Below, piece after piece: positions 18,654 to 27,588 of a stretch of DNA of 64,000 bases (its first letter is position 1; every line of letters starts with the position of its first letter). The notes beneath the pieces are model-generated. The model was given only the letters and a program-made list of their open reading frames with translations, made no database searches and had not been told where the DNA came from. The stretch is taken from contig JAQBYI010000012.1 in NCBI GenBank assembly GCA_027622655.1, forward strand, positions 1-64,000, written 5' to 3'. The position numbers and the translations under genes are program-made. The stretch comes from Gemmatimonadota bacterium. Lineage in GTDB: Bacteria > Gemmatimonadota > Gemmatimonadetes > Gemmatimonadales > Gemmatimonadaceae.

Positions 18654-19469
18654 GTGCCATATGTGTCGAACCGCGTGAACACCGTCCCAACCGGATACCG
18701 AGAGAGCGCATCCCACGGGATGCGACTTGTGGCGCGCCGTGAGCACCACGACGCTATTCGCTCTGCCCTCGCGAGCGGGACACTGCACGCGTGGGCCGCA
18801 ACACGCCCGGGTGCGCGGGCGATGCGCGGCCGTACAGTGGCGTGGGCCACGCAACTGGCGGACGGCACCGACGTTGTGATCCGGCACTCCCACCACGGCG
18901 GTGCGCTCGCGCGCTTGACCCGGGATCTCTTTCTGGCTCCCTCGCGCGCTCCGTACGAACTCGCCGCATCACTGCGCCTACACGCGTCCGGCGTGCACAC
19001 GCCGGACGTGATTGCGTACGTCACGTATGCGGCGATCGGTCCGCTGTGCCGTGCAGACGTGGCGACGGCGCTCGTGCCGGGAGCCGACTTCCCCGCCGCG
19101 TGGGCGGCTGACCGGTCGCCGCCTGGCCGCGCAGCGATCGTCGACGCGGTGGGAGCTCTACTCTGTTCGCTTCAGGCGGCAGGCGCGCATCACCCGGATC
19201 TCAATGCGAAGAACGTCCTCGTCTCAGGCTCGGATGACTCGCTCGCGGCGTGGGTGCTCGATGTTGATCGCGTGGCATTTTCGCGCCGAGGTGACCATGC
19301 CGTGGGCCATCGCAATACGCAGCGACTCCTGGCTTCTCTCCGAAAGTGGAATACACTGCACGGCCTCGATTTTGGTGACGCAGATGCCGAGCGGCTGCTG
19401 AGCAGTGCGCGTAACGCGGACGTAGCGCGATCCACGCCCGAACAGCGGACTGGGATGGAATCGCCATGA
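18654..19469 (+). CDS. Kdo-kinase/WaaP-like lipopolysaccharide kinase
   Basis: The product is up to 271 residues from a GTG at 18654; an in-frame ATG at 18720 (MRLVARREHHD) gives 249 residues and is an equally good start, since neither has a clear Shine-Dalgarno. The conserved kinase loop reads HHPDLNAKNVLV, matching the HxDLNxxNxL loop of KdkA/WaaP family enzymes, and the metal-binding LDVDRVAF follows like the family LIDFDR. The N-terminal beta sheet has GTDVVIRHSHHGG. Such enzymes phosphorylate Kdo or core heptose in LPS on the cytoplasmic face. The next gene, overlapping by four bases (ATGA), is a heptosyltransferase, which supports an LPS-core role. Whether the target is Kdo or heptose is unknown. 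Confidence 0.8.
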   Translation: MPYVSNRVNTVPTGYRESASHGMRLVARREHHDAIRSALASGTLHAWAATRPGARAMRGRTVAWATQLADGTDVVIRHSHHGGALARLTRDLFLAPSRAPYELAASLRLHASGVHTPDVIAYVTYAAIGPLCRADVATALVPGADFPAAWAADRSPPGRAAIVDAVGALLCSLQAAGAHHPDLNAKNVLVSGSDDSLAAWVLDVDRVAFSRRGDHAVGHRNTQRLLASLRKWNTLHGLDFGDADAERLLSSARNADVARSTPEQRTGMESP

Positions 19470-20539
19470 CGCCCGTCGCCGGCAGCCGTGACCTGCGCGC
19501 ACCGGGAGCGCATGTGTCGCTGGACCGTGTGTGTGTCGTGATGATGAGCGCCGTTGGCGACGCTGTTCACGTGCTGCCCGTTCTGCACGCGTTGAAGCGC
19601 GCCGCTCCGGCAATGCACGTCACGTGGGTCCTGCAACCTGGGCCGGCCACACTGGTGCGCGGGCATCCATTGGTGGATGACATCGTGACCTTCGATCGCT
19701 CAGCCGGGATGCGCGGATTTCTCGACGTGCGACGCGAACTGGCTCGACGTCCGGCAAGCGTCGTCATCAACCTCCAGGTCTACTTCAAGGCCGGTATCAT
19801 CACATCGTTCACGCAGGCGCCGGTCAAGCTGGGATTCGACCGAGCGCGGGCGCGTGACCTCAACTGGCTGTTCACGACGCACCGCATTCCGCCGCACCCG
19901 ATGCAGCACGTGCAGGACCAGTATCTCGAATTCTGCGAATGGCTCGGCGCACCGACAGACCGCGTGGAGTGGGGTCTCGGACCGTGGAGCGATGAGGAAC
20001 GCGAATGGCAGCGCGAGTTCACTGGTGGGTTCGATCGCCCGCTCGCGCCGATTGTCGTGGCGACAAGCAAGGCCGAGAAGGACTGGGCGCCGGAACGATG
20101 GGCGCAGGTGTGCGACGCACTCTGGTCTGACTTTGGGCTGCAGCCTGTGCTCGTCGGTGGCCGTTCGCCACGTGAAGTTGCCGCCGAGCAGGTGATCATG
20201 CGCAAGGCAGCACACGCTCCAGTGAGCGCCCTCGGGAGCGGGCTGCGCCGACTGGCCGCCATCCTTGATGCCGGCGCGCTCGTCCTGTCTCCCGACACGG
20301 GTCCGCTGCACATGGCGGTCGCGCTCGGACGACCCGTTGTATCACTGATTGGCTATTCGAACCCCAAGCGCGTCGGCCCGTATCGCCAATGCCGTGACCT
20401 GGTAATCGACGCCTACGGCGATCCGGGCGAGGACTACCCGGTATCAATGCAAAACCGGGTGGGACGAATGCCGCGCATCAGCGTGCGCGATGTGCTCGAC
20501 CGAGTCGAACACTGGAGGACGCACTACAAGACTGGATGA
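19466..20539 (+). CDS. Glycosyltransferase family 9 (heptosyltransferase type)
   Basis: The product is 357 residues. The N-terminal Rossmann strand reads VCVVMMSAVGDAVHVLPVLHAL, the usual GDxxxxxPxxxxL pattern of GT-B heptosyltransferases (WaaC/WaaF/WaaQ). The C-terminal domain has VVATSKAEKDWAPERWAQV and the nucleotide-sugar loop LSPDTGPLHMAVALGRPVVSL. It probably adds a heptose to the inner core of LPS from ADP-heptose. It overlaps the upstream Kdo-kinase-like gene by four bases, so the two are probably translated together. It ends facing the response-regulator gene, with only 13 bases between. Confidence 0.9.
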   Translation: MTPVAGSRDLRAPGAHVSLDRVCVVMMSAVGDAVHVLPVLHALKRAAPAMHVTWVLQPGPATLVRGHPLVDDIVTFDRSAGMRGFLDVRRELARRPASVVINLQVYFKAGIITSFTQAPVKLGFDRARARDLNWLFTTHRIPPHPMQHVQDQYLEFCEWLGAPTDRVEWGLGPWSDEEREWQREFTGGFDRPLAPIVVATSKAEKDWAPERWAQVCDALWSDFGLQPVLVGGRSPREVAAEQVIMRKAAHAPVSALGSGLRRLAAILDAGALVLSPDTGPLHMAVALGRPVVSLIGYSNPKRVGPYRQCRDLVIDAYGDPGEDYPVSMQNRVGRMPRISVRDVLDRVEHWRTHYKTG

Positions 20540-20552
20540 TTGCGCGCGCGAA

Positions 20553-21214
20553 TCAGCTGTCGAGCAGCTTCAGCTTGAGGGCGAACTTCACGTACTCGCT
20601 CCGGTGATGCAGGCCGAGCTTTTCGTTGATGCGCTGCTTGTACGTGTCAACCGTCTTGGGACTGATGCTCAGCTGTCTACCAATCTCCGGCGCGCTATAT
20701 CCCGACGCGACGAGCTTGAGGATCTCCTTTTCGCGGTTGGAGAGTTCCTCGAAGCGGTTTCGCTCAGCCGCCCCGTTCTCGCGCCGTTTGAACTCCTTCG
20801 CGAGCGCATGTGCCGCGCCGGCCTGGAGGTACGGGTCGCCCTTCGCAACGGTCCGAACGGCCGCAACGAGCTCCTTGTCGGCGGCGCTCTTTACGAGGTA
20901 CCCGGCGGCACCGGCTTCGAGCGCCGGAACGAGGAACTCGTCCTCGGTGTGCATGGTGAGGATGAGCACCTTTGCCTCGAGTGCACTTTCCGAGAGCGCC
21001 TTGGTGGCAGTGGCTCCATCCATTTCTCGTCCATGGACAGATCCATCACGATGACATCGGGGTGGAGACGCTCGGCAAGCGCGATCGCCTCACGCCCGTT
21101 GCGCGCTTCACCAATGACGTCAATATCCTTTGCGGTACCGAGTACTGCTTTGAGTCCCGCGCGGACCACAGCGTGGTCGTCGACGAGCAGCACCCGAATC
21201 AGGTCACCTGACAT
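20553..21214 (-). pseudogene. NarL/FixJ-type response regulator interrupted by a frameshift
   Basis: Two minus-strand frames together encode a complete regulator. From the ATG at 21214 the first frame reads [18 protein letters not shown] through [11 protein letters not shown] (phospho-acceptor Asp), then runs out of frame. The second frame resumes with [13 protein letters not shown] and carries the rest of the receiver (ILTMHTE, YLVKSA) and a LuxR-type HTH (LSNREKEILKLVASG, PEIGRQLSISPKTVDTYKQR). The shift lies at about 21023-21033: eight bases separate the DLSM and MDG codons where a multiple of three is needed. No slippery heptamer is visible, so I read this as a frameshift mutation or a base error, not programmed recoding. 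GGGGGAGG lies upstream of the start. It is divergent from a histidine kinase, its likely former partner. Confidence 0.85.
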
Positions 21215-21340
21215 CGATTGAATGCCTCCCCCGCGCGAGTATTGGGATCTCGGCGCATGCGCTGACCGGATGGATTCCACATCTTGGACATTAGGTTACT
21301 CGCGGTAGCCACCGCGTCGGGAAAATGGAGTATCCTGACG

Positions 21341-21374
21341 GGGGAATTCCGTACAGACGTGTAAGGTATTCCCC
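21341..21374. promoter_or_regulatory. Inverted repeat between the response regulator and histidine kinase genes
   Basis: GGGGAAT (21341-21347) and ATTCCCC (21368-21374) form a perfect 7-bp inverted repeat with a 20-base spacer in the 273-base divergent gap (21215-21487). A spacing of two helical turns suits a dimeric regulator site. The rest of the gap shows nothing I can name. Confidence 0.45.
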
Positions 21375-21487
21375 TACCCGGCTTTCACATGATGCCACGT
21401 TTGATCGAAAGTCGCCAGCGCTTCTGAACGCACGGTTCAACGAGCTGGGAAATGATTGGCGGTGCGACTTGACATATTCCTTTCGCA

Positions 21488-22615
21488 ATGCAGAAAAAAC
21501 CTCTTCCGGATTCAGTCGTTCGCCGCGCGGCGGCCATCTCCGCCGATGCAATCATATGCGTGGATCATCGGCGGCTGGTCACGTTCTTCAACCACGGCGC
21601 GGAAGCGATATTTGGCTGGACTGAGGCCGAGGTAATCGGCCAGCCGCTCGACATGCTGATTCCGAGCCAGTTCCACGCCGCGCACGACAAGCACATGGTG
21701 GCTTTCGCCAAGGCGAAAGAAACGGCACGGTTGATGGGCCAACGGCGCGAAGTTTTCGGCGTCCGCAAAGATGGCACCCAATTTCCGGCCGAAGCGGCGA
21801 TTGCGCGCGTTGAGCTGGGCGGAAATAACGCTTTTTCCGTCGTGCTGCGTGACGTGACCGAGAGACTTCGGTTCATCCAGGAAAACGCCGAGTTGGTGGA
21901 CGACCTCCGAGCGGCGGTGGCGGCGCGCGACGATATGCTTTCGATCGTCTCGCACGACCTTCGCAACCCGGTGAACGCCGTCAAGATGCTCGCCAGCGCG
22001 ATCCTGCGAACTGGCGAAGCCGAGGCGCTTCCGGCCGATGTCGGAGACCACGCCGCCGTCATGCTTCAGGCCGCCAGACAGATGGACGCGCTCATCCAGG
22101 ACCTGCTCGACGTGTCGAAACTGGAGTCCGGGCGCATGGCCGTGGACCCGCAGCCAGTGCAAATCGGCGAGCTCATCGACGCGGCGAGCCGAATCCTCGA
22201 GCCCATGGCCGACGCGATGGACGTCGCGCTTTCGGTATCCATCCCGGCATCGGTCCCCCTCGTCGACGTGGACGCGGATCGCATAGTGCAGGTGCTCTCA
22301 AATCTCATCAGCAACGGCATCAAGTACTCGGCGGAGGGCGGCAAGGTGCACATCTCGGCCGCCTCGGACGAGGATGTGGTGCGCATCTCAGTTGAGGACG
22401 CCGGCGTCGGGATTCCCGAATCCGAACTGCCGCGTGTGTTCGACCGGTTTTGGCAGTCAAAACGCACGAATCGCAGCGGGGCCGGTTTGGGCCTGACCAT
22501 TGCCCGCGGGCTCGTACGTGCGCACGGCGGCCGCATGTGGATCGAAAGTGCGGTCGGAACGGGGACTTCCGTGCACTTCACCGTTCCTCGCGCTGCACCG
22601 ACCCGGCGGCGCTAA
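21488..22615 (+). CDS. PAS-domain sensor histidine kinase
   Basis: The product is 375 residues and cytoplasmic (no membrane segment or signal peptide). Residues 10-125 are a PAS domain (ADAIICVDHRRLVTFFNHGA, WTEAEVIGQPLDMLIP, then VVLRDVTER). A HisKA dimerisation domain has the phospho-acceptor His in SIVSHDLRNPVN, and the ATPase domain has the N box LSNLISNGIKYS, G1 box DAGVGIPE, F box RVFDRFW and G2 box GAGLGLTIARG. It probably senses an intracellular cue such as redox, oxygen or a small ligand. It is divergent from the frameshifted LuxR-type regulator; if that gene is really dead, this kinase is an orphan or signals elsewhere. Confidence 0.93.
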   Translation: MQKKPLPDSVVRRAAAISADAIICVDHRRLVTFFNHGAEAIFGWTEAEVIGQPLDMLIPSQFHAAHDKHMVAFAKAKETARLMGQRREVFGVRKDGTQFPAEAAIARVELGGNNAFSVVLRDVTERLRFIQENAELVDDLRAAVAARDDMLSIVSHDLRNPVNAVKMLASAILRTGEAEALPADVGDHAAVMLQAARQMDALIQDLLDVSKLESGRMAVDPQPVQIGELIDAASRILEPMADAMDVALSVSIPASVPLVDVDADRIVQVLSNLISNGIKYSAEGGKVHISAASDEDVVRISVEDAGVGIPESELPRVFDRFWQSKRTNRSGAGLGLTIARGLVRAHGGRMWIESAVGTGTSVHFTVPRAAPTRRR

Positions 22616-22620
22616 AGCCC

Positions 22621-23223
22621 TCAGCCGGGGTCGACTACCCCGTGGCGGAAATCGTACTGCAGTCCGAGCTGACCGAGGAGCGCCACGACGCGCCGCAAGC
22701 CCAGACCCATCACGCTGAAGTAGTCGCCCTCGACGCGCTCGACGATAGTCGCTCCGAAGCCCTGGATGCCGTACGCGCCGGCCTTGTCCATCGGCTCGCC
22801 CGTGGCGATATACGCACGGATTTCGTCGTCGGAAAGCCGGCGGATCGTTACCTGCACTTTCTCGACTTCCGATGCGATCGCCCCACCCCGGGCCACTGCC
22901 ACCGCCGTGAACACGGAGTGAACCCGGCCACTGAGCGCGCGAAGCATGCCTGCCGCGTCTTCCTCATTTGTCGGTTTTCCCAACACTGCTCCGTCAACAA
23001 CAACTATCGTGTCGGCGCCGATAACGACGGCGTCGGGCGCAACCGTGGCCACAGCGCTTGCCTTGGCCCGGGCCAGTCGCTCGGCGTAGACGGGCGGAGC
23101 TTCGTCGGCGAACCGAGATTCGTCCAGATCGGCCGGGCGCACCTCATGGGCGATTCCGACGAGCGTGAGAAGATCGCGGCGGCGCGGCGAGGCCGACGCG
23201 AGGATTACCTGTGGCTGCCTCAC
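22621..23223 (-). CDS. maf: Maf-like nucleoside triphosphate pyrophosphatase
   Basis: The product is 200 residues. The N-terminal signature ILASASPRR, the motif [11 protein letters not shown] and the conserved KAGAYGIQG identify the Maf family, which hydrolyses non-canonical or canonical nucleoside triphosphates (dTTP/UTP or m7GTP) as housecleaning enzymes. Which subfamily applies is not settled by eye. The start overlaps the end of dtd by four bases, so dtd and maf are translated as a pair. Confidence 0.93.
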   Translation of the reverse strand: MRQPQVILASASPRRRDLLTLVGIAHEVRPADLDESRFADEAPPVYAERLARAKASAVATVAPDAVVIGADTIVVVDGAVLGKPTNEEDAAGMLRALSGRVHSVFTAVAVARGGAIASEVEKVQVTIRRLSDDEIRAYIATGEPMDKAGAYGIQGFGATIVERVEGDYFSVMGLGLRRVVALLGQLGLQYDFRHGVVDPG

Positions 23224-23657
23224 CGTTCGAGCCAGAGCGTCACGGGACCATCGTTGACGAGCTCAACGTCCATCATCGCACCAAACTCGCCCGTTTCGAC
23301 CGGAACACCGCGTTCGCGCAGCGCGAGGACGAAGGCATCGTAGAGCACAATCGCCGCGTCAGGATGCGCAGCCTGAATGAAACTCGGGCGCCTTCCCTTT
23401 GCCGCATCGCCGTAGAGCGTGAATTGCGACACAACCAGAAGCGCCCCGCCGACATCGGTGAGCGCGAGATTCATCTTCTCATCCGCGTCGCTGAAGAGGC
23501 GGAGGCCGACGATCTTGTCGGCCATCCACTGCAATTGCTCGGCGCCGTCGCCGTGGGTGAACCCGGCGAGGACCACGTAGCCGCGATCGATCCGGCCCGT
23601 CTCGCGCCCTGCAACAGTGACACGTGCGCGAGAGACGCGCTGGAGGAGTACCCGCAT
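23220..23657 (-). CDS. dtd: D-aminoacyl-tRNA deacylase
   Basis: Dtd removes D-amino acids (and glycine from tRNA-Ala) misloaded on tRNAs. The product is 145 residues, typical. It begins [15 protein letters not shown], has the catalytic threonine motif SQFTLYGD and the C-terminal cross-subunit motif [11 protein letters not shown]. It overlaps maf by four bases. It is divergent from the TPR membrane protein gene with 20 bases between, so regulatory signals must overlap. Confidence 0.96.
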   Translation of the reverse strand: MRVLLQRVSRARVTVAGRETGRIDRGYVVLAGFTHGDGAEQLQWMADKIVGLRLFSDADEKMNLALTDVGGALLVVSQFTLYGDAAKGRRPSFIQAAHPDAAIVLYDAFVLALRERGVPVETGEFGAMMDVELVNDGPVTLWLER

Positions 23658-23677
23658 TGTGCGTAGAATAGCGGGAG

Positions 23678-24322
23678 ATGGACAACGACCGCAAAGGCCT
23701 CAACCTGCTATACGGCGGGTACTACCACGCGCTGTGGGGCGCTGGCGTCATGGTCCTCTTTGTCGGCGTGGCGTTGATCGCGGGATTTCCCGTACCGCTC
23801 CGATCGCATCCGGTCGTGCTCGTGGTGCTCGCGGCGATCATTGGATTCGCGACGGGAAAGCTGGTTGGGCGGCTGCTGCTTGACGGATCCGGCATGGCCG
23901 CCAAGCAGTTCTACATGCCGGACGCCGCCGGCACGTACGTGCAGCAGCATTCGGAGATTGACACCCTCGAAGCCCGCGGCAACTACCAAGGCGCTGTGGA
24001 CGCATGGGAAGCGGTCGCGATTGCCGAACCACTCAATGCGTGGGCGCTGATCCGCGCCGGCGAACTGTACATGCGCAAGCTCAGCAAGCCCCAAATGGCG
24101 CTGGAGCGGTTCCTCGGAGCGCGCGAAATCGCCACGATCGGCGTCGAGCACCGGATGTACGCGTCACAAAAAATCATCGATCTGTATCTCGGGCCACTGG
24201 AAGAACCCGGGCGTGCGCTCGTCGAACTGCGGCGCTTTTCGGAGACGCACCCGGGGACGCGCGAGGCAGCGCACGCGCTCGAGGCGCTCGCCCGCCTCAA
24301 GGCCGAACGGCGAGATCGTTAG
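23678..24322 (+). CDS. Membrane protein with a TPR-like cytoplasmic domain
   Basis: The product is 214 residues. Two hydrophobic segments lie at about 18-38 and 46-66 ([14 protein letters not shown] and [19 protein letters not shown]). The remainder (about 90-205) is helical with TPR-like pairs ([28 protein letters not shown] and [23 protein letters not shown] read in two motifs). TPR-type domains usually bind partner proteins. No enzymatic motif was seen, so the function is unknown. The gene faces glmS convergently with only three bases between. Confidence 0.82.
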   Translation: MDNDRKGLNLLYGGYYHALWGAGVMVLFVGVALIAGFPVPLRSHPVVLVVLAAIIGFATGKLVGRLLLDGSGMAAKQFYMPDAAGTYVQQHSEIDTLEARGNYQGAVDAWEAVAIAEPLNAWALIRAGELYMRKLSKPQMALERFLGAREIATIGVEHRMYASQKIIDLYLGPLEEPGRALVELRRFSETHPGTREAAHALEALARLKAERRDR

Positions 24323-24325
24323 CCG

Positions 24326-26152
24326 CTATTCGACCGTGACGCTCTTGGCGAGGTTGCGGGGTTGGTCGACGTTCGCGCCCCGTTTGACCGCGATGTAGTA
24401 CGCGAGAAGCTGCAACGGAACGGCGGAGAGGATGGGCATAAGCATGTCCTCCGTCTCCGGAATTCGGATCTCATAGTCGATCAATCCCTTCAGCGCCGGT
24501 TCGTCGCGACTGGTGATGACGATGGTGCGCCCGTGACGAGCGCGCACCTCCTGAATGTTCGACACCACCTTGTCGAACACGGCGTCGTGCGGCGCGACGA
24601 AAACCACTGGCATACGATCGTCGATCAGCGCGATCGGGCCATGCTTCATTTCCGCCGCGGGATAGCCCTCGGCATGGATGTAGGAGATTTCCTTGAGCTT
24701 GAGCGCGCCCTCGAGAGCGGCCGGGAAGTTGTATCCGCGTCCGAGGTACAGGAAATTCGTGGACTCCTTGAACTCCTCGGCAATGGCCTCAATGGCCGGC
24801 GCCGACGCGAGTACCTCGGCCAGCTGTGCCGGCAGGCCGTGCATCGCCTGCGCGATCTCGCGTCCGCGCACGACCGACAGGTCGCGCTTGCGTGCGAGCT
24901 TGAGCGTGAAGAGCGCCAGCGCCACGACCTGACTCGTGAACGCCTTGGTGCTTGCGACACCGATTTCGGGACCGGCGTGCAGGTACACGCCGCCGTCGTC
25001 CTCTCGGGCGATCGTCGAACCGACGACGTTGACCAGCCCCAGTGTCTTCGCCCCGCGCCGCTTGGCCTCGCGCATGGCAGCGAGCGTGTCGGCGGTTTCG
25101 CCGGACTGTGAGATCACGATGCAGAGTGTACGGTCGGTGACGATCGGATTCTTGTATCGAAACTCGGAGGCGTACTCAACCTCGACGGGAATCCGACACA
25201 GCTCCTCAATCATCATCTCGCCGATTAGTGCCGAGTGCCACGATGTTCCGCACGCCGTAATGACCACATTGTCGATGTTCATGAGGTCGGCGTGCGTGAG
25301 ATTTATGCCGCCCAACTTGGCCGTGCCGTCAGCAAGGATCAGACGGCCACGCATCGTGTTCTCCACGCTCATTGGCTGCTCGAAAATCTCCTTGAGCATG
25401 AAATGGTCGTATCCGCCGCGTTCGATCTCGGCGAGGTCCCACTGGATCCGGTCTACCGTGTGCGGGATTGTGGCAGCGTGCCGATCGATGACGCGGTATG
25501 CGTCGCGCTCAATCACCGCGACGTCGCCGTCGTTCAGATACACAACGTTGCGGGTGTGAGCGAGAACCGCCGAGGGGTCGGACGCGAGAAAATTCTCGCC
25601 AACTCCGATTCCAATGAGCAGCGGACTCCCTTTGCGCGCGGCAACGATCTTCCCCGGATCACGGCTGCTGACCACCGCGAGCCCGTATGTGCCCTCAACC
25701 TTCGTCAGCGCGGCAATCACGGCTTCCTCAAGCGACCCGTCGAAAAGCTCTTCGATCAGGTGAGCGAGGATTTCAGTGTCGGTATCCGACCGGAACTCAT
25801 ATCCGAGCTCAACGAGGGCCGATCTTAACGTGTTCGCGTTCTCGATGATGCCGTTGTGCACAACCGCGACTGACTCATCTCCTGAGCGATGCGGATGCGC
25901 GTTGCGCTCCGTCGGCGGACCGTGTGTCGCCCACCGCGTATGCCCGATGCCGACCACACCGGTAATCGGCTGCGACGCTAGCGCCGCCTCAAGGTTGGCG
26001 ATCTTTCCCGCGGCGCGCCGCGTCTGCAGCCCCGTGCCGTTGAGCAAGGCGACACCGGCGGAGTCATACCCGCGATACTCCATCCGCTTGAGTCCTTCAA
26101 GAAGGATCGGGGCTACGGCCTTGGGGCCGATGTAACCGATGATGCCGCACAT
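24326..26152 (-). CDS. glmS: Glutamine-fructose-6-phosphate aminotransferase (isomerizing)
   Basis: GlmS makes glucosamine-6-phosphate from fructose-6-phosphate and glutamine, the first committed step towards UDP-GlcNAc for peptidoglycan and LPS. The product is 608 residues. Cys2 (MCGIIGYIG) is the glutaminase nucleophile after start-Met removal, and the N-terminal Ntn domain has GHTRWATHG. The two SIS domains carry CGTSWHSALIG and SQSGETADT, and the C-terminus KSVTVE is the family signature. The gene is 21 bases downstream of glmM, so the two steps are cotranscribed. No glmS ribozyme could fit in that gap. Confidence 0.98.
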   Translation of the reverse strand: MCGIIGYIGPKAVAPILLEGLKRMEYRGYDSAGVALLNGTGLQTRRAAGKIANLEAALASQPITGVVGIGHTRWATHGPPTERNAHPHRSGDESVAVVHNGIIENANTLRSALVELGYEFRSDTDTEILAHLIEELFDGSLEEAVIAALTKVEGTYGLAVVSSRDPGKIVAARKGSPLLIGIGVGENFLASDPSAVLAHTRNVVYLNDGDVAVIERDAYRVIDRHAATIPHTVDRIQWDLAEIERGGYDHFMLKEIFEQPMSVENTMRGRLILADGTAKLGGINLTHADLMNIDNVVITACGTSWHSALIGEMMIEELCRIPVEVEYASEFRYKNPIVTDRTLCIVISQSGETADTLAAMREAKRRGAKTLGLVNVVGSTIAREDDGGVYLHAGPEIGVASTKAFTSQVVALALFTLKLARKRDLSVVRGREIAQAMHGLPAQLAEVLASAPAIEAIAEEFKESTNFLYLGRGYNFPAALEGALKLKEISYIHAEGYPAAEMKHGPIALIDDRMPVVFVAPHDAVFDKVVSNIQEVRARHGRTIVITSRDEPALKGLIDYEIRIPETEDMLMPILSAVPLQLLAYYIAVKRGANVDQPRNLAKSVTVE

Positions 26153-26173
26153 GAGAGTCGATTAGTGGGTGGT

Positions 26174-27541
26174 TTACGACACGCCAGCAACGGCCTCGCG
26201 GCCTCGCGCGATCAGTTCGGCCGCTCCGTCGCGGGTTGGCGCCTCCGCGATGACCCTGATAATCGCCTCCGTCCCGGAGGGTCGCAGATGGATCCAACGG
26301 TCAGACCACGTGAGACGAAGTCCGTCGTCGGTGCCGGCTGACGCGTCCGGAAACGCAGCTTGCAGCGCCGCATAGGCGCCATCGAGCGGTCCGTCGGTGC
26401 GCGGCAGTTTGTCCTTGATGATCACGTATCGCGGCGAGTCGGCGACGAGAGTGGAAACGGGGCGGGGGTCATCAACGAGCAGTTGCAAGGTCAGTGCCAC
26501 CGCGAGCGGCGCGTCGCGGCCGAGGTGGAGTTCCGGCAGAATCACTCCGCCGTTCCCCTCGCCACCCACCACTGCGCCTTCTGCGCGCATCCGTTGCGCC
26601 ACGTTCACCTCTCCGACGGGCGCGTGTATGAGTTTCTGACCCGCCGCACGCACGGCGTCATCCACAACCTGGCTGGTCGAGAGGTTGGCTACGACGTGTC
26701 CTTTTCGATGTCGCAGCACGACACGGCAGGCGAACGCAAGTGTGTAGTCCTCCCCGATCGCGTTCCCACCGTTCGCCACTATCGCCAGGCGATCGACGTC
26801 CGGGTCCGTGGCAAATCCGACATCGGCGCCGGATTCCAGAACGAGGCGCTCGAGGTCGCCCAGATTCTCCGGAACCGGCTCGGGCGGCCTCGGAAACCGC
26901 CCGTCCGTTTCCGTGTTGATGGCGTGAACCGCGCACCCGAGGCGCTCAAGCAGTTCCGGAATGATTGCGCCACCGGCACCACGGCAGGCGTCGTACGCAA
27001 CGGAGAACTTGCGCGCGCGAATTGCGTCGGCGTTCACGTACGGCAACGCGAGCACGGCGTCGAGGTGCCTCGCAATCGCACCTGCATCCTGCGTGACAAC
27101 GCCGAGCTTGTCCCATGTCGCATACGGGATTCCGCCGTCGATCAGCGAGCGCATTGCGGTGCCTGCAGCAGCATCAAGAAAGAGTCCGTCCGGCCCGATG
27201 AACTTGAGCGCGTTCCACTCGACCGGATTGTGGCTCGCTGTGATGCAGAGCCCGCCGCCGGCACTATGGTGTTCGACGGCCATCTGCAGTGTCGGTGTGG
27301 TCGTGAGGCCGAGGTCTATTACGTCGACGCCGACCGACTGAAGCGCGGCACACGCAACGGAGTGGAACAACGGACCCGTGACCCGGCTGTCGCGGCCAAG
27401 TACGACGGATCGCGCGCCACCGGCAGCCCTGGCCCAGGCACCAAAAGCAGCCGCGTAGCTCGCTACGACGGTCGGGTTAAACCCGAAGCCGACCCGTCCC
27501 CTGATGCCGGAGACGGAAATCATGAGGCGGGGATCCGGCAT
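26174..27541 (-). CDS. glmM: Phosphoglucosamine mutase-type phosphohexomutase
   Basis: GlmM interconverts glucosamine-6-phosphate and glucosamine-1-phosphate. The product is 455 residues. The active-site phosphoserine loop reads TASHNPVEWNALKF, the magnesium loop is DPDVDRLA and the sugar loop is GEGNGGVI. The phosphate-binding loop near the end reads RPSGTEAIIRV. The pairing with glmS supports the glucosamine substrate. Phosphomannomutase/phosphoglucomutase members have the same motifs, so the name rests partly on context. It is divergent from the trans-sulfuration gene with a 47-base gap. Confidence 0.9.
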   Translation of the reverse strand: MPDPRLMISVSGIRGRVGFGFNPTVVASYAAAFGAWARAAGGARSVVLGRDSRVTGPLFHSVACAALQSVGVDVIDLGLTTTPTLQMAVEHHSAGGGLCITASHNPVEWNALKFIGPDGLFLDAAAGTAMRSLIDGGIPYATWDKLGVVTQDAGAIARHLDAVLALPYVNADAIRARKFSVAYDACRGAGGAIIPELLERLGCAVHAINTETDGRFPRPPEPVPENLGDLERLVLESGADVGFATDPDVDRLAIVANGGNAIGEDYTLAFACRVVLRHRKGHVVANLSTSQVVDDAVRAAGQKLIHAPVGEVNVAQRMRAEGAVVGGEGNGGVILPELHLGRDAPLAVALTLQLLVDDPRPVSTLVADSPRYVIIKDKLPRTDGPLDGAYAALQAAFPDASAGTDDGLRLTWSDRWIHLRPSGTEAIIRVIAEAPTRDGAAELIARGREAVAGVS

Positions 27542-27588
27542 TCCCGAAAGGTACGACAGGCGCTCGGCCAGCGGCTATCTTCAGGACC

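Noticed and set aside
21018-21036. Programmed ribosomal frameshift in the response regulator
   Set aside because: No slippery heptamer or supporting downstream hairpin was seen at the shift; a mutation or sequence error is simpler.
27542-27588. SAM riboswitch before the cystathionine-family gene
   Set aside because: The gap between the divergent starts is only 47 bases, too short for a known SAM riboswitch, and no P1-like pairing was seen.
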